Positions 8,524-17,251 of a stretch of DNA of 64,000 bases are shown piece after piece. A program made the translations under genes and the position numbers. The first letter of the stretch is position 1; each line of letters opens with the position of its first letter. The stretch comes from JAHEDH01 sp963753285 (lineage in GTDB: Bacteria > Actinomycetota > Acidimicrobiia > Spongiisociales > ZC4RG35). A model generated the notes under the pieces. That model was not told the DNA's origin and did no database searches. It saw only the letters and a list, made by a program, of their open reading frames with translations. The stretch lies in contig CAVWBT010000010.1 in the NCBI GenBank assembly GCA_963753285.1, positions 62,001-126,000 of the forward strand. Direction: 5' to 3'.

Positions 8524-10806
8524 TCAGGAGGAGTTGATGGCGTGCCACACCCTGGACGGGGTGAGCGGCATGTCGAGATGGGCCACACCGAGATGGCCGA
8601 TGGCGTCGAGCACGGCGTTCATGACGGCCGGCGTGGCACCGATGGTGCCGGCCTCCCCGATCCCCTTCGCCCCGAGGGCGTTCTGCGGCGTCGGGGTCTC
8701 GGTGTGGTCGATCGTGATCGGAGGGAGATTCACCGCCGTCGGCAGCAGGTAGCTGGTCAGGTTGCCGCTGGTGGGGTTGGCGGATTCGTCGTACCGGAAC
8801 TCCTCGAGCAGCGCCTGTCCGACCCCCTGGGCGATCCCACCGTGCACCTGCCCGTCCACCACCATCCGGTTGAAGATCGTCCCACAGTCGTCGACGGCGA
8901 CATGGGAGACCAACCGGACGTCCCCGGTGTCCGTGTCCACCTCGGCGACCGAGATGTGGGTGCCGAAGGCGAAGCTCGCCTCCTCCTGGATCCAGATGTC
9001 CTCGGCGTCCAGTCCGGGCTCGGTGTCGGCGGGCAACAGCGCTGGGTCGGCGGCCAGCACGGCCACCTCGGCGAGCGTCCGGCCGGTGTCCGGCACGCCC
9101 CTGATCCCGATCCGGCCGTCGTCGAACTGGAGTACGTCGTCGATCGCCGCCTCCGCCTGGTGCGCCACGATCGCTCTCGCCTTCTCGAGTACAGACTGTC
9201 CGGCCCGCAGCAGCGCGGTCCCGGCCATCTGCATCGAACGCGAGCCCATGGTCCCACCGCCGCGGACGATCACGTCGGTGTCGCCCTGCACGAACGCCAC
9301 CTCTTCGAGTGGCACCTTGAGGACGTTCGCCACGATCTGGCTGAAGGTCGTCTCGTGGCTGTGGCCGTGCGACGTTGCCCCCGAATAGATCGTGACCTTC
9401 CCGGTCTCCGCAACCTCGACCCGCCCCCAGTCCTTGCGGCCGCCGGGAGCCGTGACCTCGACGTAGGAGCCGATGCCGATCCCGAGCTGATGGCGGTCGC
9501 CGGCGTCACGACGGCGTCGTTGCTCGGTGCGAACCGCCTCGTAGTCCACGAGCTCGAGGGCCCGATCGAGCGCCGCTGCATAGTCACCAGAGTCGTACAA
9601 CTCGCCGGTGGCGGTCGTGTAGGGGAACTGTTCTGGGCGGATGAAGTTACGCCTCCGCACGTCCGCCGGATCGAGGCCGAGCTCGGTCGCCAGCATGTCG
9701 ATGATCCGCTCCAGATCGACGGTCGCCTCGGGTCTGCCCGCTCCCCGGTAGGCATGCACGGGGGTCGTGTTGGTGACTCCCGACCGCCAGATGAACTCGA
9801 TGCGCGGGATGTCGTAGGGGCCGGACGCCATGCGCTGGGTGAAGTTCGGCATGTAGGCGCCGTACACCGGATACGCCCCGGCGTCCTGGGTCGCCATGAC
9901 CCGCAGGCTCGTGATCCGGCCGTCGCGGGTGGCGCCGATCTCTACGTCGTGGCTCTGGGCGCGACCGTGGGTCATGGCCTTGAGGTTCTCCGACCGGCTC
10001 TCCTGCCAGCGGACGGGCCGTTGCAGGCGCAGGGCGATCGCCGCGGTGAGGGCTTGCTCGGGGTAGCAGTAGATCTTGGCTCCGAAGCCCCCGCCCATGT
10101 CGGGCACTTTCACGTGGATGAGGTCGCGGTCGATCCCGAGCGCGGTGGAGATGGCGTTGCGATGGCCCGAGACCTGCTGCGTGCCCGCCCACACGTCCAC
10201 GCCCCCGTCCGGTCGGGGGATCGAGAGGGCGTTGTTGGGCTCGAGCGGCATGGCTGCGACCCGTTGGTGGACGATCCGACCCCTGACCACGACCTCGGCA
10301 TCCGAGTGGAGGTCTTCGATCCGGTCGGTGCCGCGGTGATAGATGGCGTTGGTGCCGAGTTCGGGGAACAGCACCGGTGCGCCGTCCTCGAAGGCCGCCC
10401 CGACGTCGACGACGGCATCGAGGAGGTCGTATTCGGGCCAGACGACATCGGCTGCGTCCCGCGCCTGTTCCGGGGATTCGGCCACGACGACTGCGACGAT
10501 GTCGCCGACGAAACGGGCCCGGTCGGTGATCAGTGGGCGTCGAGTGCTCTCCGGTTGCTTCGGGGCGTCGATCGGCATCAGATGGCCGGCGAAGTCGGCA
10601 TGGGTGTAGATCGCCACGACGCCGGGCATGGTCGATGCCGCCTCGGTGTCGACGGACGTCACGGTGGCATGGGGGACGTCGGATCGGACTGGCAGCATCC
10701 AAAGCTGTCCTTCGACGGTCCGGTTCGCCAGATAGGTGCCTTCGCCGCGGATCAGGCGGGGGTCCTCGATGCGCTTGACCGACGCTCCGTGGATGGTGAC
10801 GCTCAT
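8524..10806 (-). CDS. xanthine dehydrogenase/CO dehydrogenase-family molybdopterin-binding subunit, form II (AYRGAGR)
   Basis: A 760-aa molybdenum hydroxylase large subunit. It begins with the small a/b hammerhead domain (IEDPRLIRGEGTYLAN), followed by the MPT-binding domain with DMGGGFGAK, the active-site loop AYRGAGRPEA (9733-9753) and the C-terminal GAKGIGEAGTIG with the catalytic glutamate. AYRGAGR defines the form II CoxL group, whose substrates are mostly unknown, rather than true CO dehydrogenase (AYxCSFR). No FeS or FAD subunit genes adjoin it, so it is an orphan large subunit here. The ATG at 10806 is supported by a TACGCT box 7 bases upstream. Confidence 0.9.
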   Translation of the reverse strand: MSVTIHGASVKRIEDPRLIRGEGTYLANRTVEGQLWMLPVRSDVPHATVTSVDTEAASTMPGVVAIYTHADFAGHLMPIDAPKQPESTRRPLITDRARFVGDIVAVVVAESPEQARDAADVVWPEYDLLDAVVDVGAAFEDGAPVLFPELGTNAIYHRGTDRIEDLHSDAEVVVRGRIVHQRVAAMPLEPNNALSIPRPDGGVDVWAGTQQVSGHRNAISTALGIDRDLIHVKVPDMGGGFGAKIYCYPEQALTAAIALRLQRPVRWQESRSENLKAMTHGRAQSHDVEIGATRDGRITSLRVMATQDAGAYPVYGAYMPNFTQRMASGPYDIPRIEFIWRSGVTNTTPVHAYRGAGRPEATVDLERIIDMLATELGLDPADVRRRNFIRPEQFPYTTATGELYDSGDYAAALDRALELVDYEAVRTEQRRRRDAGDRHQLGIGIGSYVEVTAPGGRKDWGRVEVAETGKVTIYSGATSHGHSHETTFSQIVANVLKVPLEEVAFVQGDTDVIVRGGGTMGSRSMQMAGTALLRAGQSVLEKARAIVAHQAEAAIDDVLQFDDGRIGIRGVPDTGRTLAEVAVLAADPALLPADTEPGLDAEDIWIQEEASFAFGTHISVAEVDTDTGDVRLVSHVAVDDCGTIFNRMVVDGQVHGGIAQGVGQALLEEFRYDESANPTSGNLTSYLLPTAVNLPPITIDHTETPTPQNALGAKGIGEAGTIGATPAVMNAVLDAIGHLGVAHLDMPLTPSRVWHAINSS

Positions 10807-10813
10807 GGAGGCG

Positions 10814-10819
10814 AGCGTA
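10814..10819 (-). promoter_or_regulatory. TACGCT -10 box, leaderless promoter of the CoxL-like gene
   Basis: On the minus strand TACGCT is 7 bases before the ATG at 10806. A TCTGAC sequence 17 bases further upstream could serve as -35. Confidence 0.55.
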
Positions 10820-10837
10820 GCCTTCGGTCAGGAGGTG

Positions 10838-11197
10838 TCAGATCAACTCGTTGGTGCGCCGCAGGCGCTCGGCGACGATGCGCAGCACCTGAAGAGCGAA
10901 GAAGGGCGTGCGGTGGACGTGACTGAGGAATTCGTCCTCGTCGACCGGAACCACGATCGAGTCTTCCGCCGCCCGGACGGTGGCGCTTCTCGGTGTGCCT
11001 GATCGGACGAGGGCCATTTCGCCGACGATGCCGCCCGGCCCGACCTCGTCGACGACCTTGCCGTCGACCTCGACCGACAGGCGTCCTTCCAGCACGGCGT
11101 ACATGACCTGTGAGTCGTCCCCGCGTTCGAAGAGCGTGGTCCCGGCGGGCACCGTCTGCTTGTTCTCGGACGTTCGAAAGATGTTGAGAGTCTCCAC
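10838..11197 (-). CDS. stand-alone cyclic nucleotide-binding domain protein
   Basis: A 119-aa protein consisting of one CRP/FNR-type cNMP-binding beta-roll and a C-terminal helix. The phosphate-binding cassette reads GEMALVRSGTPRSATV (residues about 60-75), close to the canonical GE-[LA]-x(4)-PR-x-A pattern. There is no helix-turn-helix, kinase or channel domain, so it is either a soluble sensor module or a partner of another protein. The start is GTG 11197, backed by a TAGCTT box 8 bases upstream. It lies between the E1 genes and the CoxL-like gene on the same strand. Confidence 0.8.
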   Translation of the reverse strand: METLNIFRTSENKQTVPAGTTLFERGDDSQVMYAVLEGRLSVEVDGKVVDEVGPGGIVGEMALVRSGTPRSATVRAAEDSIVVPVDEDEFLSHVHRTPFFALQVLRIVAERLRRTNELI

Positions 11198-11205
11198 GTC
11201 GAGCG

Positions 11206-11211
11206 AAGCTA
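11206..11211 (-). promoter_or_regulatory. TAGCTT -10 box, leaderless promoter of the cNMP-binding gene
   Basis: On the minus strand TAGCTT is followed by 8 bases and the GTG at 11197; no ribosome-binding site is present. Confidence 0.45.
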
Positions 11212-11260
11212 TCCGTGCTGGGTGTCCGTTCGGTGACCGGGCCGTGGCCGGATCGCTAAC

Positions 11261-12280
11261 TCAGTAGGCGGCGAGTGCGCGGATGGCGGATGCGATGGTG
11301 TCGGCGTTGGGCCGGTAGGCGTCCTCGAGCGGCGGGCTGAATGGGACCGGGGTGTCGGCGCCGCCGAGGCGGACGATCGGTCCGTCGAGCGATTCGAACG
11401 CCTCTTCGGCGACGATCGCAGCGATCTCGGCGCCGACACCCGCCATCCGGTTGGCTGCGTGGGCGATGACCACCTTGCCGGTCGACGTGGCGTGGTCGAG
11501 GATCGCGTCGGTGTCCAGCGGTTTGAGCGACCTGAGGTCGACCACCCTGGCCTCGATGCCGTCGGCGGCGACCTGGTCGGCGGCTTTCACCGCCTCGCGC
11601 ACCATGGCGCCGTAGGCGAACACGGTCACGTCCGAGCCGGGGCGCCGCTCGACGGCCGAACCGAGCGGGATGACGTGCTCGCCCTCTGGGACGTGGCCTC
11701 TGAGTGAGCGATAGAGCGGCTTCGACTCGAAGAAGATCACGGGGTTGTCGTCCCTGACCGCCGCCGCCAGCAGGCCCTTGGCGTCGGCCGGCGTCGACGG
11801 GGCGACCACCTTGAGGCCGGGGGTGTGCACGAACCACGCCTCGGGGTTCTGAGAGTGGAACGGCCCGGACCTGATCCCCCCGTCGGACGGCGCCCGGATC
11901 ACCCACGGGACGGCTGCGCCCATCCGATAGTGGGCGGTGGACGCGAACTGGACGATCGAGTCGAAGGCCGTCGAGATGAAGTCGGCGAACTGCATCTCCA
12001 CGATCGGCCTGAGGCCCATGAGGGCCATGCCGTTCGCCATCCCGGTGAACCCGAGCTCGGCGATCGGCGTGTTCAGCACGCGGTGATCACCGAAGCGGGC
12101 CGCCAGGCCGTGCGTCACCTTGAAGGCACCACCGAAGTCGCCACCTACGTCCTCACCCATGACGAGGACGTTCTCGTCGCGCTCCATCTCCAACCGGATG
12201 GCCTCGGCGATCGCCTCGAGGTACGTCAGCTCGCGTCCGGAGCTCTCCGGTGTATCGGTGAAGCCGAAGTTGTCGTTCAT
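11261..12280 (-). CDS. 2-oxoacid dehydrogenase E1 component, beta subunit
   Basis: A 339-aa transketolase-like pyrimidine-binding subunit of a thiamine-diphosphate 2-oxoacid dehydrogenase (pyruvate, branched-chain 2-oxoacid or acetoin type). Landmarks are VLVMGEDVGGDFGGAFKV near residue 40, the FNTPI/LGFTG-type region (VLNTPIAELGFTGMANGMAL), and the C-terminal domain with ARVVDLRSLKPLD. It works as an alpha2beta2 heterotetramer with the adjacent alpha subunit and is coupled to it by an ATGA overlap. E2 and E3 genes are not in the window, so the substrate is not settled. Confidence 0.9.
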   Translation of the reverse strand: MNDNFGFTDTPESSGRELTYLEAIAEAIRLEMERDENVLVMGEDVGGDFGGAFKVTHGLAARFGDHRVLNTPIAELGFTGMANGMALMGLRPIVEMQFADFISTAFDSIVQFASTAHYRMGAAVPWVIRAPSDGGIRSGPFHSQNPEAWFVHTPGLKVVAPSTPADAKGLLAAAVRDDNPVIFFESKPLYRSLRGHVPEGEHVIPLGSAVERRPGSDVTVFAYGAMVREAVKAADQVAADGIEARVVDLRSLKPLDTDAILDHATSTGKVVIAHAANRMAGVGAEIAAIVAEEAFESLDGPIVRLGGADTPVPFSPPLEDAYRPNADTIASAIRALAAY

Positions 12281-13236
12281 GCGTAGACGCCGTCTTCGAG
12301 CGTGTCGGGATCGGGCATCGGAGCGGCCTCCGCCTCGGCGATCGCCGCAGCGATCCGTTCGCGAGAGGTGGCGTCCACCTGTTCGAGCATCTCCTCCGAT
12401 GCGATGTCGGTGTCCAGCAGGTGCCGGCGATGGTTCGCCACGGGATCACGACGCTCCCATTCCGCGAGCAGTTCGGGGGGCACGTACTCGGCACCATCGT
12501 GGATGGCATGGCCGAGCATGCGCATGGTCGTCGCCTCGATCACGGTCGGGCCACCACCGTTGCGGGCGCGTTCGATCGCCTCGCGGCATGCCTCGTACAC
12601 GTCGTTGACCGAGTTGCCGTCGACGATCGCCGTGGCAACGCCGTAGACCGAGGCCCGCGCGGCGAAGTTGGGGGAGTGCATCTGCTCCGACAGCGGGGTC
12701 GAGTAGGCGTACTGGTTGTTCTCGATGACCAGGACGAACGGGGCCTGCCACAGGCCCGCCATGTTGAGCGTCTCGTGGAACGCGCCGGCCGTGGTGCCGC
12801 CGTCGCCCACGAAGGTCATCGCGACCCGCTGCTCGTTGCGGTACTTGAACGACATGGCGACACCGAGTGTGGTCGGGAGGGATTGGGGGAGGTGGCTGAT
12901 GAACCCGATGATGCCGAGGCCGAGATCCCCGACGCCGTGGAGGTTGGCGTCGCGTCCCCGGCTGGCCCCGCTGGCCCTGCCGAGCATGTTCCCGAAGATC
13001 CGTTCGGGGGTCATCCCCCGGACCAGATAGGTCCCGAGGTCCCGATGCATCGGAGCAACGACGTCCCTTCGACCCAACGCGAGACCAGCCCCGACCGAGA
13101 TCGCCTCGTGGCCGCGCCCGCTGAACGTTCCGCCTAGCCCGCGGCCCTGTTTCCACATCGCGACCATCTGCTCATCGAAGGTCCTGGCGAGCTTCATCCA
13201 GGCGTACATCTCGATCTGCGTGCGCGGATCCACCAT
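12277..13236 (-). CDS. 2-oxoacid dehydrogenase E1 component, alpha subunit
   Basis: A 319-aa thiamine-diphosphate-binding subunit. The TPP motif is seen as FVGDGGTTAGAFHETLNMAG with ENNQYAYSTP after it (GDG...NN). The phosphorylation-loop-like region HGVGDLGLGIIGFISHLPQS and the RMLGHAIHDGA segment are typical of branched-chain/acetoin-type E1 alpha. It decarboxylates the 2-oxoacid and passes the acyl group to a lipoyl E2. I chose M at 13236 because a TACGCT box lies 8 bases upstream; the open frame continues to 13299 without family-like sequence. Confidence 0.9.
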   Translation of the reverse strand: MVDPRTQIEMYAWMKLARTFDEQMVAMWKQGRGLGGTFSGRGHEAISVGAGLALGRRDVVAPMHRDLGTYLVRGMTPERIFGNMLGRASGASRGRDANLHGVGDLGLGIIGFISHLPQSLPTTLGVAMSFKYRNEQRVAMTFVGDGGTTAGAFHETLNMAGLWQAPFVLVIENNQYAYSTPLSEQMHSPNFAARASVYGVATAIVDGNSVNDVYEACREAIERARNGGGPTVIEATTMRMLGHAIHDGAEYVPPELLAEWERRDPVANHRRHLLDTDIASEEMLEQVDATSRERIAAAIAEAEAAPMPDPDTLEDGVYA

Positions 13237-13244
13237 CGAACCCG

Positions 13245-13250
13245 AGCGTA
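13245..13250 (-). promoter_or_regulatory. TACGCT -10 box, leaderless promoter of the E1 alpha-beta operon
   Basis: On the minus strand TACGCT is 8 bases before the ATG at 13236. The rest of the divergent gap up to 13508 shows no gene. Confidence 0.5.
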
Positions 13251-13508
13251 GAGAGCGACAGCGGCGGATCGGCGCCGAACCCAGGGTTGCTGACGACATC
13301 TGGTGTCGATCTCAGGTCGAGGTTCGCCGCTCCGGTCCAGCGGCGAGACATCCTCGTGGCCGTGCTCATCGCCTCGTCCGAATCGGTATCTTCTGGGCAT
13401 CGCCGAACGAGGTTCTCGCGAACCGCGGCGGGGGACCCGAGACTCAGGCCACATCTCCAGCCCGACTCCTTCTGCTAACCCCTCAGGCGCCGATCGAGGA
13501 GGGCGTCG

Positions 13509-15650
13509 ATGGACGTTCCGTTTGCGCCGTTGGAACACGGTGAGGTGCTTCAGCTCGTCCTGCAGGTAGCGATCCTGTTGGCGGCAGCTCGCCTGCTGGG
13601 CGAGTTGGCGCGGCGGATCGGCCAGCCGGCCGTCGTCGGTGAGATCCTGGCCGGTGTCGTTCTCGGTCCGTCGATCCTCGGCGCGGTCGCCCCTGACCTC
13701 GCCGCCGCTTGGATTCCGACCTCCGCTGCTCAGGGCCGTCTCCTGGAGACCGTCGCCCTGTTCGGAGCGATGCTGCTGCTCGTGGTGACCGGCTTGGAGA
13801 CGGACCTGGCGTTGATCAGGCGCCGCGCCGGTGCAGCCGTCGGGGTCGCACTCGGGGGGCTGCTGCTCCCGCTCGCGGGCGGTTTCGCGCTCGGCTGGTG
13901 GTTCCCGTCCGATCTCGCTGGCGGGGCCGGGCAGCGTCTGGTGTTCTCCAGCTTTCTCGCGATCGCGATGGCGGTCTCCGCGATCCCTGTGCTCGCGGCG
14001 ATCCTGATCGACCTGCGCCTCATGCGACGCGACATCGGTCAGACGATGCTTGCGGCCGGTATGGTCGACGACCTCGCGGGTTGGACGCTGCTCGGGTTCG
14101 TGATCGCACTGACGGAGGGTGAGGCGTCGCTGGCCAGCGTGGTCGGCACGGCGGCAACGGTCGTGGCGTTCGTGGCGGGCAGTGCGCTGTTCGGCCCGAT
14201 CGTCGTTCGGAGTGCGTTGCGGTTCGTTCACGGGCTCTCCGGCACGCGGCACCGATTCCTGACGCTGGCGTTCGTGCTCGTGTTCTCGTGGGCGGGTCTG
14301 AGTCAGGCGCTCCATCTCGAACCGGTGGTCGGAGCGTTCGCCATGGGGATCCTCCTTGGTCGCGCCCGGCGGCTTCCCCGTTCCGTCGCCGAGTCGCTCG
14401 AGCAGATGACCATGGGAGTCTTCGCACCGCTGTTCTTTGCAGTGGCCGGCCTGAAAGTGGACCTCGGCGTGCTCAGCACACCGCGGCTGGCCGGGCTGAC
14501 GGCGCTCGTGATCGCAGTGGCGGTCGTCGGCAAAGTGGGCGGCGCCTACCTCAGCGGCCGATTGCTGACGGGCGCGGACCACTCGACGAGCCTTGCCTAC
14601 GGGATCGGTCTGACGGCCCGTGGTGCGATCGGCATCGTGGTCGCCTCGATCGGGCGCTCACTGGGGATTCTGGGGCCGGAGGTGTTCTCGATGATCGTGG
14701 TCATGGCCGTCGCCACCTCACTCATGACGCCACCACTGCTCAAGGCGGCGCTCGTCCGAGTGCTCCCGAGCGACGACGAGGCCAGCCGGCTGGTGCGCGA
14801 GGAGGCAGCGGCCAACTCGTCGTTCGCAGCGATCCAACGCGTGCTGTTGCCGGTCCGTCCGCGAGACGAGATCGGCGACGGGACGGCCGTGAAGACATCT
14901 CTGCTGGAGCGGCTCTCCCATTCGAACGATCTCGCCGTCACCGTGATGGCCGCAGTCGAGTCCGGCAGGCGGGGGGCCGCGGAGGAGACCGTTCGTCACA
15001 CCGGCCACGTGCTGGCGCGCCGAGCCGATGTCAGCACCCGGGTCGTGATGGGAGAACCGGTCATCTCCGTGGTCCAGGAAGCGCACAAGGGATACGACCT
15101 CCTGATGTTGGGTGCTACCGAGATCGAGCGTGGCTCCGAATCCGTGTTCGGGGCCGCCGTCGACGCAATGATCCGGATGTCGCCCGTCCCGACCATGGTC
15201 GTGAGTACCCGAGCCGTGTCACCGGGATGGGCTCCCAGGAAGATCCTGGTTCCCACCGACGGCACGGGCTCGGCCCAACGTGCCGCGGATCTGGCGTTCG
15301 CCCTGGCCGGATCCGAAGGGTCTGTCACGGTCCTTCATGTGCTCCAACCACAGGCCAGTCCGGCGGTGTCGGTGTCCGACACAGGCGAGGTCCGGCGGTT
15401 CGATCTGGCTCATCAGATCGTCTCCGACGTCCGCGACCGCGGCGAGGGTCTCGGTGTCGCCTCGTCGACCATGATCCAGATGAGTGACACCGTGGACCTC
15501 GGGATCGTCGACGCCGCCCGTTCGATCGACGCCGACCTGATCGTGCTCGGCACGTCGGCCCGGTCCGGGACCGTGCGTCTGTATCTGGGCCCGCGGGTCG
15601 AAGGCATCCTCGTCGGCTCGACCTGCCCGGTCGTCGTGTTGAACAGCTGA
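13509..15650 (+). CDS. cation:proton antiporter (CPA2/KefB type) with C-terminal universal stress domains
   Basis: A 713-aa fusion. Residues about 10-395 form about 12 hydrophobic segments of the Na+/H+ exchanger fold, with the GQPAVVGEILAGVVLGPSIL N-terminal signature of CPA2 antiporters. After it come two universal-stress-protein domains (about 435-570 and 575-713); the second ends with the nucleotide-binding pattern LGTSARSGTVRLYLGP...GSTCPVVVL. It exchanges K+ or Na+ for H+ across the inner membrane, and the USP pair probably senses ATP or ADP. There is no RCK (TrkA-N) domain. An RBS-like GAGGAGGG precedes the ATG. Confidence 0.9.
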   Translation: MDVPFAPLEHGEVLQLVLQVAILLAAARLLGELARRIGQPAVVGEILAGVVLGPSILGAVAPDLAAAWIPTSAAQGRLLETVALFGAMLLLVVTGLETDLALIRRRAGAAVGVALGGLLLPLAGGFALGWWFPSDLAGGAGQRLVFSSFLAIAMAVSAIPVLAAILIDLRLMRRDIGQTMLAAGMVDDLAGWTLLGFVIALTEGEASLASVVGTAATVVAFVAGSALFGPIVVRSALRFVHGLSGTRHRFLTLAFVLVFSWAGLSQALHLEPVVGAFAMGILLGRARRLPRSVAESLEQMTMGVFAPLFFAVAGLKVDLGVLSTPRLAGLTALVIAVAVVGKVGGAYLSGRLLTGADHSTSLAYGIGLTARGAIGIVVASIGRSLGILGPEVFSMIVVMAVATSLMTPPLLKAALVRVLPSDDEASRLVREEAAANSSFAAIQRVLLPVRPRDEIGDGTAVKTSLLERLSHSNDLAVTVMAAVESGRRGAAEETVRHTGHVLARRADVSTRVVMGEPVISVVQEAHKGYDLLMLGATEIERGSESVFGAAVDAMIRMSPVPTMVVSTRAVSPGWAPRKILVPTDGTGSAQRAADLAFALAGSEGSVTVLHVLQPQASPAVSVSDTGEVRRFDLAHQIVSDVRDRGEGLGVASSTMIQMSDTVDLGIVDAARSIDADLIVLGTSARSGTVRLYLGPRVEGILVGSTCPVVVLNS

Positions 15651-15668
15651 CGCTCGAGCCGCGCCGTG

Positions 15669-16478
15669 TCAGCTGAGGAGCAGTTTCTCCACGCGGCGGG
15701 CGGCGACCGTCACCCCGATGGCGCCCATCACGACGAGGAACGAGACGTGGCCGGCGAGCGACCAGTCGAAGCGGCCCAGCGTGACGGCCCTGATGATCTC
15801 GACGCCGTGGTACAGCGGAGAGAGGCGGGTCAGGTTCTGCATGAGAGGGGGGTAGACGTCGAGCGGATAGAACGTGGCGGAGAACAGGAACAGCGGCAGC
15901 GTGATCAGCGTGATCATGTCGAAGTCCTGCCAGCTCCGCATGAACGACGTGGCGGCCATCCCGACCGACGCGAAGGCGAAGCCGATCAGGAGCGCAGCCG
16001 GCACCGCCATGATCGCCCACCAGGATTCGACGAGACCGAAGGCGGTCATGACGATCATGAACCCGATCGCATAGAGGCCGCCGCGCATGAGCGACCAGGT
16101 GATTTCTCCGACCGCGATGTCGACGGGCTTCATCGGTGTGGCGAGCACGGCGTCGTAGACCTTGCCGTATTTCAGCTTGAAGAAGATGTTCATGGTCGAT
16201 TCATAGACGGCGCCGTTCATCGCCGACGCCCCCAACAGTGCCGGGGCAACGAACGTCGTGTACGGGACGACGGAACCGTCCGCCAGGGTCACCTCGCCGA
16301 CGAGCGCGCCGACTCCGACACCGATCGAGAACAGATAGAACACCGGCTCGAAAAAGCCCGAGAACAGCACGATCCAGGAGCGTCGATAGACCATGAAGTT
16401 GCGCTCCAGCAGCCGGTGGGCTCGCAGTCCGGCGAACGCCGAGACCGGGACGGTTCGAGCGGTCAGAGTGCGGCTCAC
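15669..16478 (-). CDS. ABC-2 type transporter permease
   Basis: A 269-aa permease with about six hydrophobic segments. The conserved ABC-2 region includes KLKYGKVYDAVLATPMKPVD and the C-terminal FLFSATFYPLDVYPPLMQNL, the usual extracellular-facing motif before the last helix. It is the third gene of a three-gene exporter operon. The open frame extends to 16982, but the upstream part is a shadow of the neighbouring permease. The GTG at 16478 overlaps that gene's stop (GTGA), which supports this start. With its sister permease it should form a heterodimeric channel. Confidence 0.85.
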   Translation of the reverse strand: MSRTLTARTVPVSAFAGLRAHRLLERNFMVYRRSWIVLFSGFFEPVFYLFSIGVGVGALVGEVTLADGSVVPYTTFVAPALLGASAMNGAVYESTMNIFFKLKYGKVYDAVLATPMKPVDIAVGEITWSLMRGGLYAIGFMIVMTAFGLVESWWAIMAVPAALLIGFAFASVGMAATSFMRSWQDFDMITLITLPLFLFSATFYPLDVYPPLMQNLTRLSPLYHGVEIIRAVTLGRFDWSLAGHVSFLVVMGAIGVTVAARRVEKLLLS

Positions 16479-17251
16479 GAGATCAACCTCCCGGCGAGAC
16501 GCCGGTAAGCGAGGACCGGAAAGACCGCCCCGACGCCGAACAGGACGAGCGAATGGGTGACCGGGCTGAGTGTCGGCTCCAGGCCCAGCGCCGCCCAGCG
16601 GGTCAGCTCGACCCCGTGCCACAGCGGCGTCAGGACCGCCAGCGGCTCCATCCAATCCGGCAACTGGCTGATTGGGAAGAACGTCCCGGAGAACAAGAAC
16701 AGCGGGACGATCCCGAAGCGGAAGAGTGATGCCAGTCCCGTCTCCTTCTTGAGCCCCGCGGTGTAGGCCGTGACGGGCCCGATGAACGCGAAGCCGGTGA
16801 GCACCGCCGGACCGATCGCCAGGAGTGCTTCCGCCACGCTCGTGGCACCGAACACCGTCATCACTCCGGCGAACACGACCGAGACCATGACGAGGCGGAG
16901 CAGCACCCAGGCGACGTGGCCCCCGACGATGTGATGGACCTCGATCGGGCTGGCGAGGGCGGCGTCGTATGACTTGATCCACTTGATGCCGGCCATCACC
17001 GGATAGGCGGAGTCACCGGCGGCCGTCTGCATCGCGGCGGCGGCCAGCAGCCCGGGTGCCAGCCATGTGAGATAGGGGAGGCCGGCCGGAGCGTTGCGAT
17101 CGTCGACGAGCGAGCCGAGACCGACACCCATCGCCAGCAGGAGCAGAGTTGGGCTCAGAAACGTGGAGATGATCGACGAGCGCCAGGTGTGCTTGTAGAC
17201 GCGTGCCTGGCGCTCGAGTACCAGCAGCGAGCCCTTCAACGGTGTTGCCAT
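16475..17251 (-). CDS. ABC-2 type transporter permease
   Basis: A 258-aa permease of the daunorubicin/NodJ-like ABC-2 family with about six hydrophobic segments. Signature stretches are GIKWIKSYDAALASPIEVHH and FLFSGTFFPISQLPDWMEPL. It resembles the following permease in these same positions, so the two probably arose by duplication and pair in the membrane. Its ATG overlaps the stop of the ATPase gene (TGATG), so the three genes are tightly coupled. The cargo is unknown; relatives export antibiotics, lipids or glycolipids. Confidence 0.85.
   Translation of the reverse strand: MATPLKGSLLVLERQARVYKHTWRSSIISTFLSPTLLLLAMGVGLGSLVDDRNAPAGLPYLTWLAPGLLAAAAMQTAAGDSAYPVMAGIKWIKSYDAALASPIEVHHIVGGHVAWVLLRLVMVSVVFAGVMTVFGATSVAEALLAIGPAVLTGFAFIGPVTAYTAGLKKETGLASLFRFGIVPLFLFSGTFFPISQLPDWMEPLAVLTPLWHGVELTRWAALGLEPTLSPVTHSLVLFGVGAVFPVLAYRRLAGRLIS

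Noticed and set aside
8335..10926. 863-codon open frame on the plus strand
   Set aside because: It lies antisense to the well-supported CoxL-like gene, and its translation is rich in G, R, D and H with no recognisable domain; it is a high-GC shadow.
13194..14582. 462-codon minus-strand frame opposite the antiporter
   Set aside because: Composed mostly of charged residues with no motif; the plus strand encodes membrane helices.
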